A stretch of 59,226 nucleotides of DNA from an uncultured Lachnospiraceae bacterium (GCA_902786515.1 CADADA010000026.1:1-59226); one strand, 5' to 3'. Counted from the stretch's first letter, positions 47,448-55,338 are shown. Made by a program: numbers and translations. Notes: generated by a model from the sequence alone, not told the origin.

Positions 47448-47639
47448 CTAAGGTACGAAATCTCTATTCTTACATATCTTATCCGCATATCCCATTGTAA
47501 TAGGAAGTCTAATTTTATGTGTCGACCCTACATGGAACTGTAACAAACACAGAATCTGTGTAAGAATATGTGGCATTGAAACATCTCCACATTTTTTCTC
47601 AATTAGTATTGGATTAGGTGAGCATTTCTCACTATTCAC
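47448..47639 (-). CDS. Small ORF overlapping the WYL gene stop
   Basis: This 63-codon frame starts with GTG inside the WYL stop (GTGA overlap), a usual sign of translational coupling. The product has four cysteines (EKCSPN, KKCGD, LCLL, KICKN) and no recognised domain. It could also be the C-terminal end of a broken gene. Confidence 0.3.
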   Translation of the reverse strand: MNSEKCSPNPILIEKKCGDVSMPHILTQILCLLQFHVGSTHKIRLPITMGYADKICKNRDFVP

Positions 47640-48583
47640 TCATAATTCCTTACTGCTGCTTTTAATTGTTCTCTCAATTCATTCCGTAACTTCTCGGGTT
47701 TTATCACCTTAAACATATTCGCATACTTCATAAACCACCCTGTTAGTGTCACGCTATTCATCTTTGAAAACACAGCTCTGCAGATTGCATTTGTAACCTG
47801 ACCTGGCTCGTACTCAACTTCAATCCTTATGGATTCTCCTGAAAAATGATTCACGCTCTTTTCAATATACTCCTGAATATACAATTCCGGATTTTGACCT
47901 ATCTTTTCCTTTGCATCAATCAAATTCTCTTCTGATATTGTCAAATTCTCTACTCGGTCAAGTCTGTAATTCGTCAATCCATCATGATTGTCATGCGACC
48001 CTATAAGATAATAATTATTGTCTGACCAATATATCATATACAAATTCAATATATATACCTTTCCTTCTCGTCTAAGAACCTTCTCCATATTGTCATTTAT
48101 CTCTGTGTATTGAAATTGTATCTTTTTATGTATAAACATAGCTTCAAGCATTATTTCTATATATTCACCAAATTTTGTGTCAACTTCTACATTACGGGAT
48201 ATAGGGATCATCATATGAGAAAATCTGCTTCTTCCTCTTTTACTGGTAAGTTCTAACAGTTTTTTTCTAATTTTGTCAGTCTCTGCGGCCGATACACATC
48301 TTGCCTGCTGAACTGCATCCATCATTACCTTAATCTCCCAGTCATCAAATGCATGCTTCTCTATATACCAGCCCTGTTTTTTATCCTTTGCCTGTTCTAT
48401 TGGATAGCCGCAAGACTGAAGCGTCTTTACATCTCTATATATTGAACGACGATCCGTCTTGCCTATTACATATTCGTTTTCAAGCTTATCCACAATCTGA
48501 GTTGCATTGACCGGGGTCTTTTTATCAGTTGTTTGAAGTATCTGTAATACTCTGATTACCTTTTCTTTGCGTTCTGCCGCCAT
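47636..48583 (-). CDS. WYL-domain transcriptional regulator
   Basis: This 315-residue protein has an N-terminal winged helix (KVIRVLQILQ, then DRRSIYRDVKTLQSCGYPIE), a WYL domain in the middle (YMIYWSDNNYYLIGS, with DNHDGLTNYRLDRV) and a C-terminal WCX extension. WYL proteins of this form (PafBC-, BrxR- and CapW-like) sense a nucleic-acid or nucleotide ligand and often control defence genes. Its promoter contains a palindrome, suggesting autoregulation. The last 225 bases are duplicated at 44642-44856. Confidence 0.88.
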   Translation of the reverse strand: MAAERKEKVIRVLQILQTTDKKTPVNATQIVDKLENEYVIGKTDRRSIYRDVKTLQSCGYPIEQAKDKKQGWYIEKHAFDDWEIKVMMDAVQQARCVSAAETDKIRKKLLELTSKRGRSRFSHMMIPISRNVEVDTKFGEYIEIMLEAMFIHKKIQFQYTEINDNMEKVLRREGKVYILNLYMIYWSDNNYYLIGSHDNHDGLTNYRLDRVENLTISEENLIDAKEKIGQNPELYIQEYIEKSVNHFSGESIRIEVEYEPGQVTNAICRAVFSKMNSVTLTGWFMKYANMFKVIKPEKLRNELREQLKAAVRNYE

Positions 48584-48660
48584 AAAGTTTTCCTCTCGTG
48601 TGTTTTTGTATTAAATCTTTTTCTTATGCTTATCACTATTTCTACAAGTTATACTATTGT

Positions 48661-48689
48661 ATTATATGTCTCATTAATGTGACATGCAA
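48661..48689 (-). promoter_or_regulatory. WYL gene promoter with palindromic operator in the spacer
   Basis: On the minus strand there is TTGCAT (48689-48684), a 17-base spacer and TATAAT (48666-48661). The spacer is the palindrome TGTCTCATTAATGTGACA (48667-48684, plus strand; one mismatched pair). A dimer bound there would block polymerase. Confidence 0.75.
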
Positions 48690-48985
48690 GAAATAAATTG
48701 AGATTTTTGCGGTTATCCGCATTTTTTTCATGCTATGCTTATTAGCAAACCGAAGCCAGCACTTTTATCTGTTCCAAAACAACTTTTTTCAGCCCAGAAG
48801 ACATTTTTTTCAATACACCAAGTATATCCAATACATCCGCATCACATTCACCGGTTCTAAGCAGATGATTGGTGTCGTATCCAACAGCTCCGACAATTCC
48901 ACGATTACACCGCTCTTGACATCTACTAGATGAATAATAAATAACTGACACGTTACACAGCGAAATCCGTTGGGGTGGCTTCTCT

Positions 48986-49260
48986 TACGTATGTTTTTCT
49001 GATAATTTCAAAATGATACGTAGGTTTCTACTGTTTACTACGTATCATTTTAGGAAAACTTCAAATTGATACGTAGGTTTCTACTGTTTACTACGTATCA
49101 TTTTAGGAAAACTCCAAATTGATACGTAGGTTTCTACTGTTTACTACGTATCATATTATAAAAACTCCAAAATAATACGTAAGATTCCGTCATTTACTAC
49201 GTATGATATCGTAAAATCTCGAAAATAATACGTAACATAGATTAGCTCTACGTATCTATC
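48986..49260. repeat. 53-bp tandem array of alternating inverted repeats
   Basis: TACGTAT starts at 48986, 49039, 49092, 49145 and 49198 (exactly 53 bases apart) and again at 49249. Each unit also holds the inverted arm GATACGTA (or ATACGTA) about 28 bases later, so the array alternates arm orientation. TACGTATCA can pair with TGATACGTA inside a unit, and TGATACGTAG with CTACGTATCA across the 14-base gap between units. The first three units are almost identical and the last two diverged. The arms are better conserved than the linkers. There are no unique spacers, so it is not a CRISPR array. Confidence 0.88.
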
Positions 49261-49291
49261 ATAGAAAAATTAAAGGTTCCATAGTAAGACA

Positions 49292-50263
49292 TCAACAGAA
49301 GCACAAATGACTTATATTCGATTGCGATTTAGGGGACAGCTGGGACTCAGTCGTTTCTGATTGGGATTCTGATTGGAAAAGGAGCTGATAAAGCTTTGAA
49401 TCCAAACATTTTCTAAGAATATCATCCGCATTTATATTGCCAAAACCATGATAGAACTCTTCAGCCACACCACCTGCTATTGCCCCAAATGTATCACTGT
49501 CACATTCCAGACTGAAGATATTTCGAATAAACGACTCATAATCCTTACTCTCATAAAAGCATCTCATTGCTGCCGGTACTGACCCCTGACAACTTTCATT
49601 CCATTTATATCTTGGGCGAATTTCGTCAAGACTATAGCCTATACTGTATTCATAGTTTTCCATAGGGTACTGTTCTAAAACATAATCGTATATTTCCTGC
49701 TTCGTCTTGTCATTTTTAGCCATCCATATACAAGTTGCCGTAACAACTGCACCCTTAATTCCTTCCGGATGATTATGAGAAACCTTTGCAGTCTTTTCTG
49801 CCCAGTTTTGTACATCACGCAGTTCTGTAAAAAAATCAGCAACATAAGCCACCCTCATAGCTGAGCCATTCCCCCAGCTGTTATAAGGCTCATGGTTTTC
49901 TGAAATAATCCAGTGATTAAAATTCCCACCAAATCCACAGTAAGGATATTGTCTGCCAATCTCTACCATATTTGAAACAAGGAGACTTGTTGCATCCTCA
50001 TCATTCATCTGTATAATGCCGGATTTTTCAATCAACATTTTTTTTGAAATTTCAAGCCTATATTCAGTCGGCAGCTCGTCAGCAACAGCCATTATCACTT
50101 CATCTAAAGCCTTCTTAATAGCCAGTATCATTACTGAATCATCCGTAAATCCATCTTTCTCGCTATCAACAAGTGGAACGTTTCTCCAATCGATATTCTC
50201 AGGGCGGTGAAACTCATATTTACTTCCTAAAATATCGCCTAATATCGCACCTTTTATAGCCAT
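49292..50263 (-). CDS. ADP-ribosylglycohydrolase family protein
   Basis: This 323-residue protein of the DraG/ARH family removes ADP-ribose from proteins or small molecules. Visible motifs: AILGDILGSKYEF at the N-terminus, FTDDSVM (metal site), SHNHPEGIKGA and a C-terminal ECDSDTFGAIAGG. All family metal aspartates appear present. The last about 25 residues are Ser/Gln-rich (SESQSETTESQLSP) and unlike the family. The gene starts 2 bases after the VWA gene, so the two are one operon. Confidence 0.88.
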   Translation of the reverse strand: MAIKGAILGDILGSKYEFHRPENIDWRNVPLVDSEKDGFTDDSVMILAIKKALDEVIMAVADELPTEYRLEISKKMLIEKSGIIQMNDEDATSLLVSNMVEIGRQYPYCGFGGNFNHWIISENHEPYNSWGNGSAMRVAYVADFFTELRDVQNWAEKTAKVSHNHPEGIKGAVVTATCIWMAKNDKTKQEIYDYVLEQYPMENYEYSIGYSLDEIRPRYKWNESCQGSVPAAMRCFYESKDYESFIRNIFSLECDSDTFGAIAGGVAEEFYHGFGNINADDILRKCLDSKLYQLLFQSESQSETTESQLSPKSQSNISHLCFC

Positions 50264-50265
50264 TA

Positions 50266-50952
50266 TTATCTCCCCACTTTCTTACCGGCTCTTCTATTAT
50301 AATCTGCTTCTATTTCTTCGTTCCAACCACTTTCTTCCAGACATTCATCTACCTTATCCAGACATGATGCACTCATTACCGAGCAAACCGCCCTTGCAAC
50401 TCCGGCATAGACATTCTTGGTTCCCATTTCATCATGAACATAATTTGCAGTTCTGCTCTTCCTGATACCGAGTTTTCCGGCTTCTCCATAAGCATCTATA
50501 TTGGCTCCGATAAATATAAATTCCCAGCCATCCTTTTTTTGCTGTTTCTCAATCATTTTCTTAATTTTATTGTATGAATAATTACAACTGGCGTTTTCCA
50601 TTCCGTCTGTGGTTATTACAAATACTGTCTTTTCAGGCCTGTCTTCCTCTCTTGCATACTTGTGGATATTCTTAATATGATGAATTGCGCCGCCTACTGC
50701 ATCAAGAAGTGCTGTACATCCTCTGACATAGTATTGTTTATCTGTCATCTTAGGGACATCCTTAATATTTACCCTGTCATGAAGCACCTCACACTGATTG
50801 TCGAAAAGTAATGTTGATACCAAAGCTTCTCCTTCTGCCTTCTTCTGTTTTTCCATCATTGAATTGAAGCCTCCTATTGTATCTGCCTCAAGGCCGCTCA
50901 TTGATCCGCTTCTATCCAAAATATAAATTATTTCTGTTAATCCTTTTCTCAT
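50266..50952 (-). CDS. VWA-domain protein
   Basis: This is a 228-residue von Willebrand factor A domain protein with a MIDAS motif ILDRSGSMSG, the threonine in GCTALLDA and the aspartate in VITTDGMEN. It has no signal peptide, so it is probably cytoplasmic. The start at 50952 follows AGGAGGTAATAACA; a 34-residue longer frame has no such site. It is tightly coupled with the ADP-ribosylglycohydrolase gene. VWA/ADP-ribosylglycohydrolase pairs suggest a protein-binding partner for a modification-reversal enzyme, but the target is unknown. Confidence 0.85.
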   Translation of the reverse strand: MRKGLTEIIYILDRSGSMSGLEADTIGGFNSMMEKQKKAEGEALVSTLLFDNQCEVLHDRVNIKDVPKMTDKQYYVRGCTALLDAVGGAIHHIKNIHKYAREEDRPEKTVFVITTDGMENASCNYSYNKIKKMIEKQQKKDGWEFIFIGANIDAYGEAGKLGIRKSRTANYVHDEMGTKNVYAGVARAVCSVMSASCLDKVDECLEESGWNEEIEADYNRRAGKKVGR

Positions 50953-51226
50953 TGTTATTACCTCCTGATATTTACTATTTGAAGCTTCCCTGCAGTGAAG
51001 CTCATCTCTTTGTTGTAAGTAAATAATATCATGTAGAGGTATAAAACAGGTCAACCCGTAAGCGACTAGAAGAAAAATTTTTCAGGTGTTTCAATGATGA
51101 AATCAATGTCTCCCATATCTTTTAGTACTTAACCATTTACGATAATAAAAACCTGTTGAAAACCTTTACCACAATATGCTATAGTTTAAATGCCACATTG
51201 TAATTTTTATAATTGCAAACAGTCAT

Positions 51227-52603
51227 TTAAAATAATTCCTTTAGTTCAATTAATTCCGTGTCGTTTCTTTTCTTACATTTGAAACCTGATCTGGAAATAA
51301 AAGCATATTTATAACAATTCAATCCCGTCTCTTTCACCTGATTTATTTCACTATCAATCATCTCGTCAGTAACCGGCTTATTTTTAAATTTCACTTCATA
51401 GAATACATATCCTTTTTCATCCTGAGTTACAACATCAAATTCGCCATTTGTGCGTTCTATCGGATTATCATAATAATATTTTCCAATTTTCTCAAAAACA
51501 GGTTCTATTTGTCCTTTTCTATTCTTGCGAATTAAATATTGACGACATACTGACTCAAACATATGAGGAACATATTTTTCCTCAAAATCCTTCTCTATAT
51601 ATTTACTGTAAAAAACATTCGAATCCATTATTTTCATTTGAGACGAATATTTAAATATATACTTGTAATAAAACAACGAAAGATTATCAGAAATATAGTA
51701 TCCTGCTTTCTTTTTATTGTTCTCATCATTTATTGGAGTCATTTTTACTACAACTTCCATCTTTATAAGTTTATCCAGTACATCAACAAGTGTAGGACCG
51801 CTTGATACATGAGACTGTGACAAAACATCACTATACTTTGAATAACCTCTTGCTAAAGCTTCGAACACCTCATTAGCATTTGTTATTTTAGATATCTCTG
51901 CATTTAAATACATTGATACTTCATTTTCCAATCTTGCCCCTGAAGAAGCAATCAAATCAATTATATTTTCTTTTACACTTTTTTTGTCATCAATTAATCT
52001 GTTGTAGTATGGTATACCTCCAAATACAGAATAGATTTTTACTTTATCCTCTTCTGTGTAACCAGGATAAAACAAAGCTGAATCATAATAATCCATCGGT
52101 TTTAAATCAATGGTCAAGTCCACTCTTCCATATAACGGATTTGAATGACTTAAAAGTGATTTCATAACATCAACATATGAACCTAATATAATCAATGATA
52201 CCATTGCTTTATCTCTATATTTATCGACAAGTGCCTGCAAAATACTGTCCATTCCTCTAACAGATTCTCTCAAATACGGATATTCATCTAATACTAGTAT
52301 TACCTTCTCTTTTGTTGCCAATTCAAAGATATATTTTAAAATAGCTTCAATATTCTCAAATCCCAACTTAGGTAATTCAAATGCTTCCTCTATTATTTCA
52401 CTTATTCCTAAAACATTACTCGCCTCTGCAACCTGTTTACATTCATAATAAATTACCTTGTCAGTTTTATTTTTGACAGCTTGCTTGACTAGTTCACTTT
52501 TTCCAACCCGACGTCTTCCATATATTAAGGTAAATGTTAAATCGTCATTATAAATTTCATTATCCAATTTTTTTAACTCTGCTTCTCTTCCTATAAACTT
52601 CAT
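51227..52603 (-). CDS. AAA ATPase with DUF234 domain (archaeal-type ATPase family)
   Basis: This protein of about 458 residues starts at ATG 52603 (MKFIGREAELKKL) after AAGGGG. It has a P-loop YGRRRVGKSE, Walker B VILVLDEYPYL, and a C-terminal DUF234 nuclease-like region (VFYEVKFKNKPV, preceded by GEFDVVT). Function is unknown. Family members are frequent and mobile. It is transcribed from its own regulated promoter with two ACTCGG palindromes. The gene reads divergently from the Fic gene. Confidence 0.85.
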   Translation of the reverse strand: MKFIGREAELKKLDNEIYNDDLTFTLIYGRRRVGKSELVKQAVKNKTDKVIYYECKQVAEASNVLGISEIIEEAFELPKLGFENIEAILKYIFELATKEKVILVLDEYPYLRESVRGMDSILQALVDKYRDKAMVSLIILGSYVDVMKSLLSHSNPLYGRVDLTIDLKPMDYYDSALFYPGYTEEDKVKIYSVFGGIPYYNRLIDDKKSVKENIIDLIASSGARLENEVSMYLNAEISKITNANEVFEALARGYSKYSDVLSQSHVSSGPTLVDVLDKLIKMEVVVKMTPINDENNKKKAGYYISDNLSLFYYKYIFKYSSQMKIMDSNVFYSKYIEKDFEEKYVPHMFESVCRQYLIRKNRKGQIEPVFEKIGKYYYDNPIERTNGEFDVVTQDEKGYVFYEVKFKNKPVTDEMIDSEINQVKETGLNCYKYAFISRSGFKCKKRNDTELIELKELF

Positions 52604-52621
52604 TTTATTCGCCCCTTTCCG

Positions 52622-52709
52622 ACTCGGTTTCATCCGAGTTAAGTATAACATTATAATCTCTACATGTAAACCCTTAATTTGGTGATAACCGAGTCGGTTG
52701 ACTCCGAGT
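52622..52709 (-). promoter_or_regulatory. ATPase gene promoter flanked by two palindromic operators
   Basis: TTTACA (52670-52665), a 17-base spacer and TATACT (52647-52642) form the promoter on the minus strand. ACTCGG-N6-CCGAGT lies at 52622-52639 over the start site. A second copy with one mismatch lies at 52692-52709, upstream of the -35. The centres are 70 bases apart. The GC-rich arms stand out from the AT-rich surroundings. Confidence 0.75.
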
Positions 52710-52779
52710 AAATATCTTTGATTTTAGAATAAATTCCCTTAAATCTAACATACTATTAAGTGAACTTTCCCTCAACGCA

Positions 52780-52817
52780 TTGACTTTCCCTTAATTTACG
52801 ATATAATTTAAGGGAAA
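52780..52817 (+). promoter_or_regulatory. Fic gene promoter with overlapping palindromic operator
   Basis: TTGACT (52780-52785), a 16-base spacer and TATAAT (52802-52807) form the promoter. The arms TTTCCCTTAA (52785-52794) and TTAAGGGAAA (52808-52817) are perfect complements and enclose the -10. Further half-site-like TTCCCTTAAA and TTTCCCT sequences lie just upstream (52735-52772). Confidence 0.75.
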
Positions 52818-52835
52818 AGTATCGGAGGTGAGACA

Positions 52836-53882
52836 ATGAGACCTTTTAATTATTCTGAAATCAAAAATCAAAAGTGGGATTCTGACATCCTTGGTCTGAT
52901 TGCTGCAATATACAAAGAAGCCGGAAAACAGGAAATGTATCTGAAACAGCGTCCGAAGGAACTGGATAAACTGGTCGAGATTGCAAAGATACAAAGTACA
53001 GAAGCATCTAATGCAATTGAAGGTATTGTAACAACAAGCACCCGTATTAAGCAGCTGGTAGAAGAGAAAACAACACCTAAAAATCGTGATGAACAAGAAA
53101 TTGCGGGTTACCGTGATGTATTAAGTATTATCCACGAAAATTTTGATGCGATTCCTATTTCACAGAACTACATTCTGCAACTTCATAAGATTCTGTATAG
53201 CCATATGAACAATCCAATGGCAGGCAGAACAAAAAGTGTACAGAATTATATCAGTACCACATATCCCGATGGTCATGTGGAAACATTATTTACTTCTCTT
53301 GCTCCATACGAAACACCGGAGGCATTGGATAAAATCTGTGGAGAATATAACCGTGTAATTGGAAATATGGAATTGGAGCCTTTAATTGCGATTCCTGTTT
53401 TTATCCATGATTTTCTCTGCATACATCCTTTCAACGATGGTAACGGAAGAATGAGCCGATTGCTGACAACACTTCTGTTATACAGAAGCGGGTTTTATGT
53501 AGGAAAATATATCTCTTTAGAAGCAAAAATTGCCAAAAACAAAGATTTGTATTATGACGCACTTGGCAAGGCACGGATTGGTTGGCACGAAGGTACGGAA
53601 GATACCGTTCCATTTATCAAATATTTACTTGGAACTGTTCTTTCAGCCTATAAAGACTTTGAAGACCGATTTGCTTTGGTAGAAACAAAACTTCCTGCAC
53701 TTGAAACTGTAAGACGTGCCACATTTAATAAGATTGGTCGATTTACCAAACAGGATATCCGGGAACTTTGTCCTTACCTCAGTATCAGTTCTATTGAAGG
53801 TGCACTGCGAAAGTTAGTGTCATCCGGCGAATTGAAAAGAGAAGGAGCCGGGAAGAACATTTGCTATTATCGATTGAAGTGA
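52836..53882 (+). CDS. Fic family protein with C-terminal winged helix
   Basis: This 348-residue Fic protein has the catalytic motif HPFNDGNGRMSRLL near residue 200 and the target-side flap region. An N-terminal inhibitory-helix motif SNAIEGI (S-x-x-x-E-G) marks it as self-inhibited (class II). The C-terminal 60 residues look like a winged helix (IRELCPYLSISSIEGALRKLVSSGELKREG). Fic enzymes usually transfer AMP from ATP to a hydroxyl group of a target protein. The winged helix and the palindrome over its promoter suggest that it represses its own gene. It has a GGAGGTGA ribosome site and no partner gene. Confidence 0.92.
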   Translation: MRPFNYSEIKNQKWDSDILGLIAAIYKEAGKQEMYLKQRPKELDKLVEIAKIQSTEASNAIEGIVTTSTRIKQLVEEKTTPKNRDEQEIAGYRDVLSIIHENFDAIPISQNYILQLHKILYSHMNNPMAGRTKSVQNYISTTYPDGHVETLFTSLAPYETPEALDKICGEYNRVIGNMELEPLIAIPVFIHDFLCIHPFNDGNGRMSRLLTTLLLYRSGFYVGKYISLEAKIAKNKDLYYDALGKARIGWHEGTEDTVPFIKYLLGTVLSAYKDFEDRFALVETKLPALETVRRATFNKIGRFTKQDIRELCPYLSISSIEGALRKLVSSGELKREGAGKNICYYRLK

Positions 53883-53978
53883 TTCCCACGAACCTCCGAG
53901 TATAGTCGTTTTTTACTTTTTCGCTTTTGTTGTGGTCAAACATTTTTGTAACACTCCGACCTAATTTTTTGTTACTAT

Positions 53979-54098
53979 TCACAGTTCCTCTTCCGTTTTT
54001 GCTTTTGAAAGAATCGCCAGATGATTCGACCAGCTAATTTGTGACAACAGTGTTGTCACAAATTCATCATCCTTATAAGTTTCGTAAAACTTCTTCAT
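53979..54098 (-). pseudogene. YhcG/DUF1016 nuclease fragment
   Basis: The 39 codons match a conserved N-terminal part of the PDDEXK nuclease family YhcG (DUF1016): FVTTLLSQISWSNHLAIL followed by SKAKTEEE. The frame stops at 53979. The rest of the gene (about 300 residues) is gone. It overlaps the HTH fragment in another frame. Confidence 0.75.
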
Positions 54099-54222
54099 CT
54101 CTGCGGATCAGCTTGTTCACATATGATGCCGGCGTCCATACGTTCTTAGCAATATCCGCCTGTGTTTTATGTTCTTCCATACATTTAACTTTTACATCTA
54201 TCTCGATATTATTCTTAACCAT
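54073..54222 (-). pseudogene. Small helix-turn-helix protein, truncated
   Basis: The 49 codons start at ATG 54222 and contain a Cro-like helix-turn-helix (CMEEHKTQADIAKNV, ASYVNKLIRRDEE). Relatives that I recall continue for 20 more residues (an ALGYDI-type end); here the frame runs into the YhcG fragment and stops. It is therefore probably a deletion junction. Confidence 0.6.
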
Positions 54223-54308
54223 TTTCTTCAACCTTTAATATATAAGCACTTATACGATTTGCATAAGTTAGTCCATCATAGAACCGGTCATCTGTATAGC
54301 TTCAAAAT

Positions 54309-54338
54309 CAAAAAAGAGGCCTGCCATCTCTGACAAGC
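54309..54338 (-). terminator. Terminator-like hairpin after the toxin-antitoxin relic
   Basis: On the minus strand GCTTGTCA pairs with TGGCAGGC (three G-T pairs) around GAGA, followed by CTC and six T residues. A second inverted repeat, TTATAAGGGA with TCCCTTATAA, lies at 54362-54400 without a T-run. Confidence 0.5.
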
Positions 54339-54430
54339 ACTATTGATACCCCCCTAAATATTTATAAGGGACAGCTAAGATTATTAACTATCCCTTATAA
54401 TGTACGGTAGAACTCAAAAATAATTCTTCA

Positions 54431-54619
54431 TTATACAATTCTGTCTCGATCTTGTCTGTTGTATAAAAATCTTCTTACTTCCATAATTTTCCTATCACCC
54501 ATAGGAATGACAACATAGTAAACAGTAAAGTTCTTTACATATATCCTATAATAAGTAACCTTCTCGTACATATCTTCATAAAAGAGAGGCAAATATCTTA
54601 ATTCATATTCGTTATCCAT
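54431..54619 (-). pseudogene. RelE/ParE-type toxin with internal deletion
   Basis: The 62 codons hold the N-terminal end of a Lachnospiraceae-type RelE/ParE toxin (YELRYLPLFYEDM) joined directly to its C-terminal half (YYRIYVKNFTVYYVV, EVRRFLYNRQDRD). Intact relatives are about 105 residues; some 40-45 residues in the middle are missing with the frame kept. It overlaps the antitoxin stop by 8 bases, the usual toxin-antitoxin layout. Confidence 0.8.
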
Positions 54620-54870
54620 TGGTAGTTCCTCTCAATTTAGAAAACATCTCTTCATGTGTATATCTCACATCAGTTTCCTTAGCCTGCCTGTCTGCTGCAT
54701 CCAAAGCATACTCAACATCATCTGTAAGTCTTGAATAAGCATCTAAACTAAGAACAACCATTGAACCATAACCATTTTTTTGTAAGATATACGGGCTGTC
54801 CCGTCTTAACAACATCCTCAATATCTGTAAACTTATTTCTCAAATCTGAAACTGGTCTGATATGAATCAT
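54612..54870 (-). pseudogene. Phd/YefM-type antitoxin with a frameshift
   Basis: The native start is ATG 54870 after AAAGGAGTGATAAT, giving MIHIRPVSDLRNKFTDIEDV and so on. At an A7 run (54775-54781, T7 on the plus strand) the frame is lost. In the other frame the gene continues as NGYGSMVVLSLDAYSRL to TTNG at 54612. Removing one base from the run restores an antitoxin of about 85 residues. Both partners of the pair are therefore damaged. Confidence 0.82.
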
Positions 54871-54998
54871 ATTATCACTCCTTTATCATAATTAAGAACA
54901 ATGAACAGCCGATATGTCCTAAATGTCATATATCTTTACAACCATATGATCACAAAAATAGACACCACTTGACTATAATACCACATTTTTTACTTATC

Positions 54999-55053
54999 AA
55001 AGTGCCTGCCAGAGTTTAGCTGGCATGAACTACTCAAGATTCCGAGAGTTCAT
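54999..55053. repeat. Diverged 54-bp repeat, copy B
   Basis: This resembles 43030-43083. Here it overlaps the end of the PcfB-like fragment, so it may mark where a conjugative element was cut. Confidence 0.45.
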
Positions 55054-55291
55054 TATTAAGAATCTTATAATTCCCTCCGGTAAGTTCTTCCAAATCCTTG
55101 ACCTTCATGGTGTCATGCTTGCCTTCACTTGCATAATGAAGTTTCATTTTACGCTGCATATTTTTAAGCTTAGCATAATCTACTCCGCTCTTGGCGCCTT
55201 TGGCAGTAAACTTGATTGCTCTTCCTAATGTTCCTATACCTTTGCCGTACAGTTCTAATACCTGTACTAAAGTTGTTAATTCTTCACTCAT
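55034..55291 (-). pseudogene. PcfB/DUF3801-like conjugative-element protein, N-terminal fragment
   Basis: The 85 codons start at ATG 55291 after AAAGGAGAG. The protein (MSEELTTLVQVLELYGKG, AKLKNMQRKMKLHYASEG, MKVKDLEELTGGNYKILN) resembles the N-terminal half of small proteins from Firmicutes conjugative elements (PcfB/DUF3801-like, from memory). The C-terminal end NNELSES coincides with the repeat at 54999-55053, so the gene looks cut off there. Confidence 0.45.
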
Positions 55292-55308
55292 GTAATCTCT
55301 CCTTTCAA

Positions 55309-55338
55309 AAAAATTAGCTCCTGGACAAATTGTCCAGA
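55309..55338 (-). terminator. Terminator at the end of the redox operon
   Basis: On the minus strand CTGGACAA pairs with TTGTCCAG around one base, and a run of seven T residues follows about 8 bases later. It lies after the stop at 55361 and before the PcfB-like fragment. Confidence 0.6.

Noticed and set aside
48706..48730. GCGG-TTAT-CCGC hairpin followed by seven T residues on the plus strand
   Set aside because: The stem is only about 5 bp and no plus-strand gene lies upstream, so it is probably chance.
48742..48951. 69-codon minus-strand ORF upstream of the WYL gene
   Set aside because: Parts look protein-like (DADVLDILGVLKKM), but there is no ribosome site or family. It could be a scrap and is not supported as a gene.
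48986..49260. Reading the 53-bp array as a CRISPR array
   Set aside because: The whole unit repeats, linkers included, so there are no unique spacers.
54036..54064. Perfect 13-bp inverted repeat AATTTGTGACAAC with a 3-base loop, looking like a terminator or operator
   Set aside because: It lies inside the YhcG/DUF1016 coding remnant (FVTTLLSQI) and has no T-run, so coding sequence explains it well enough.
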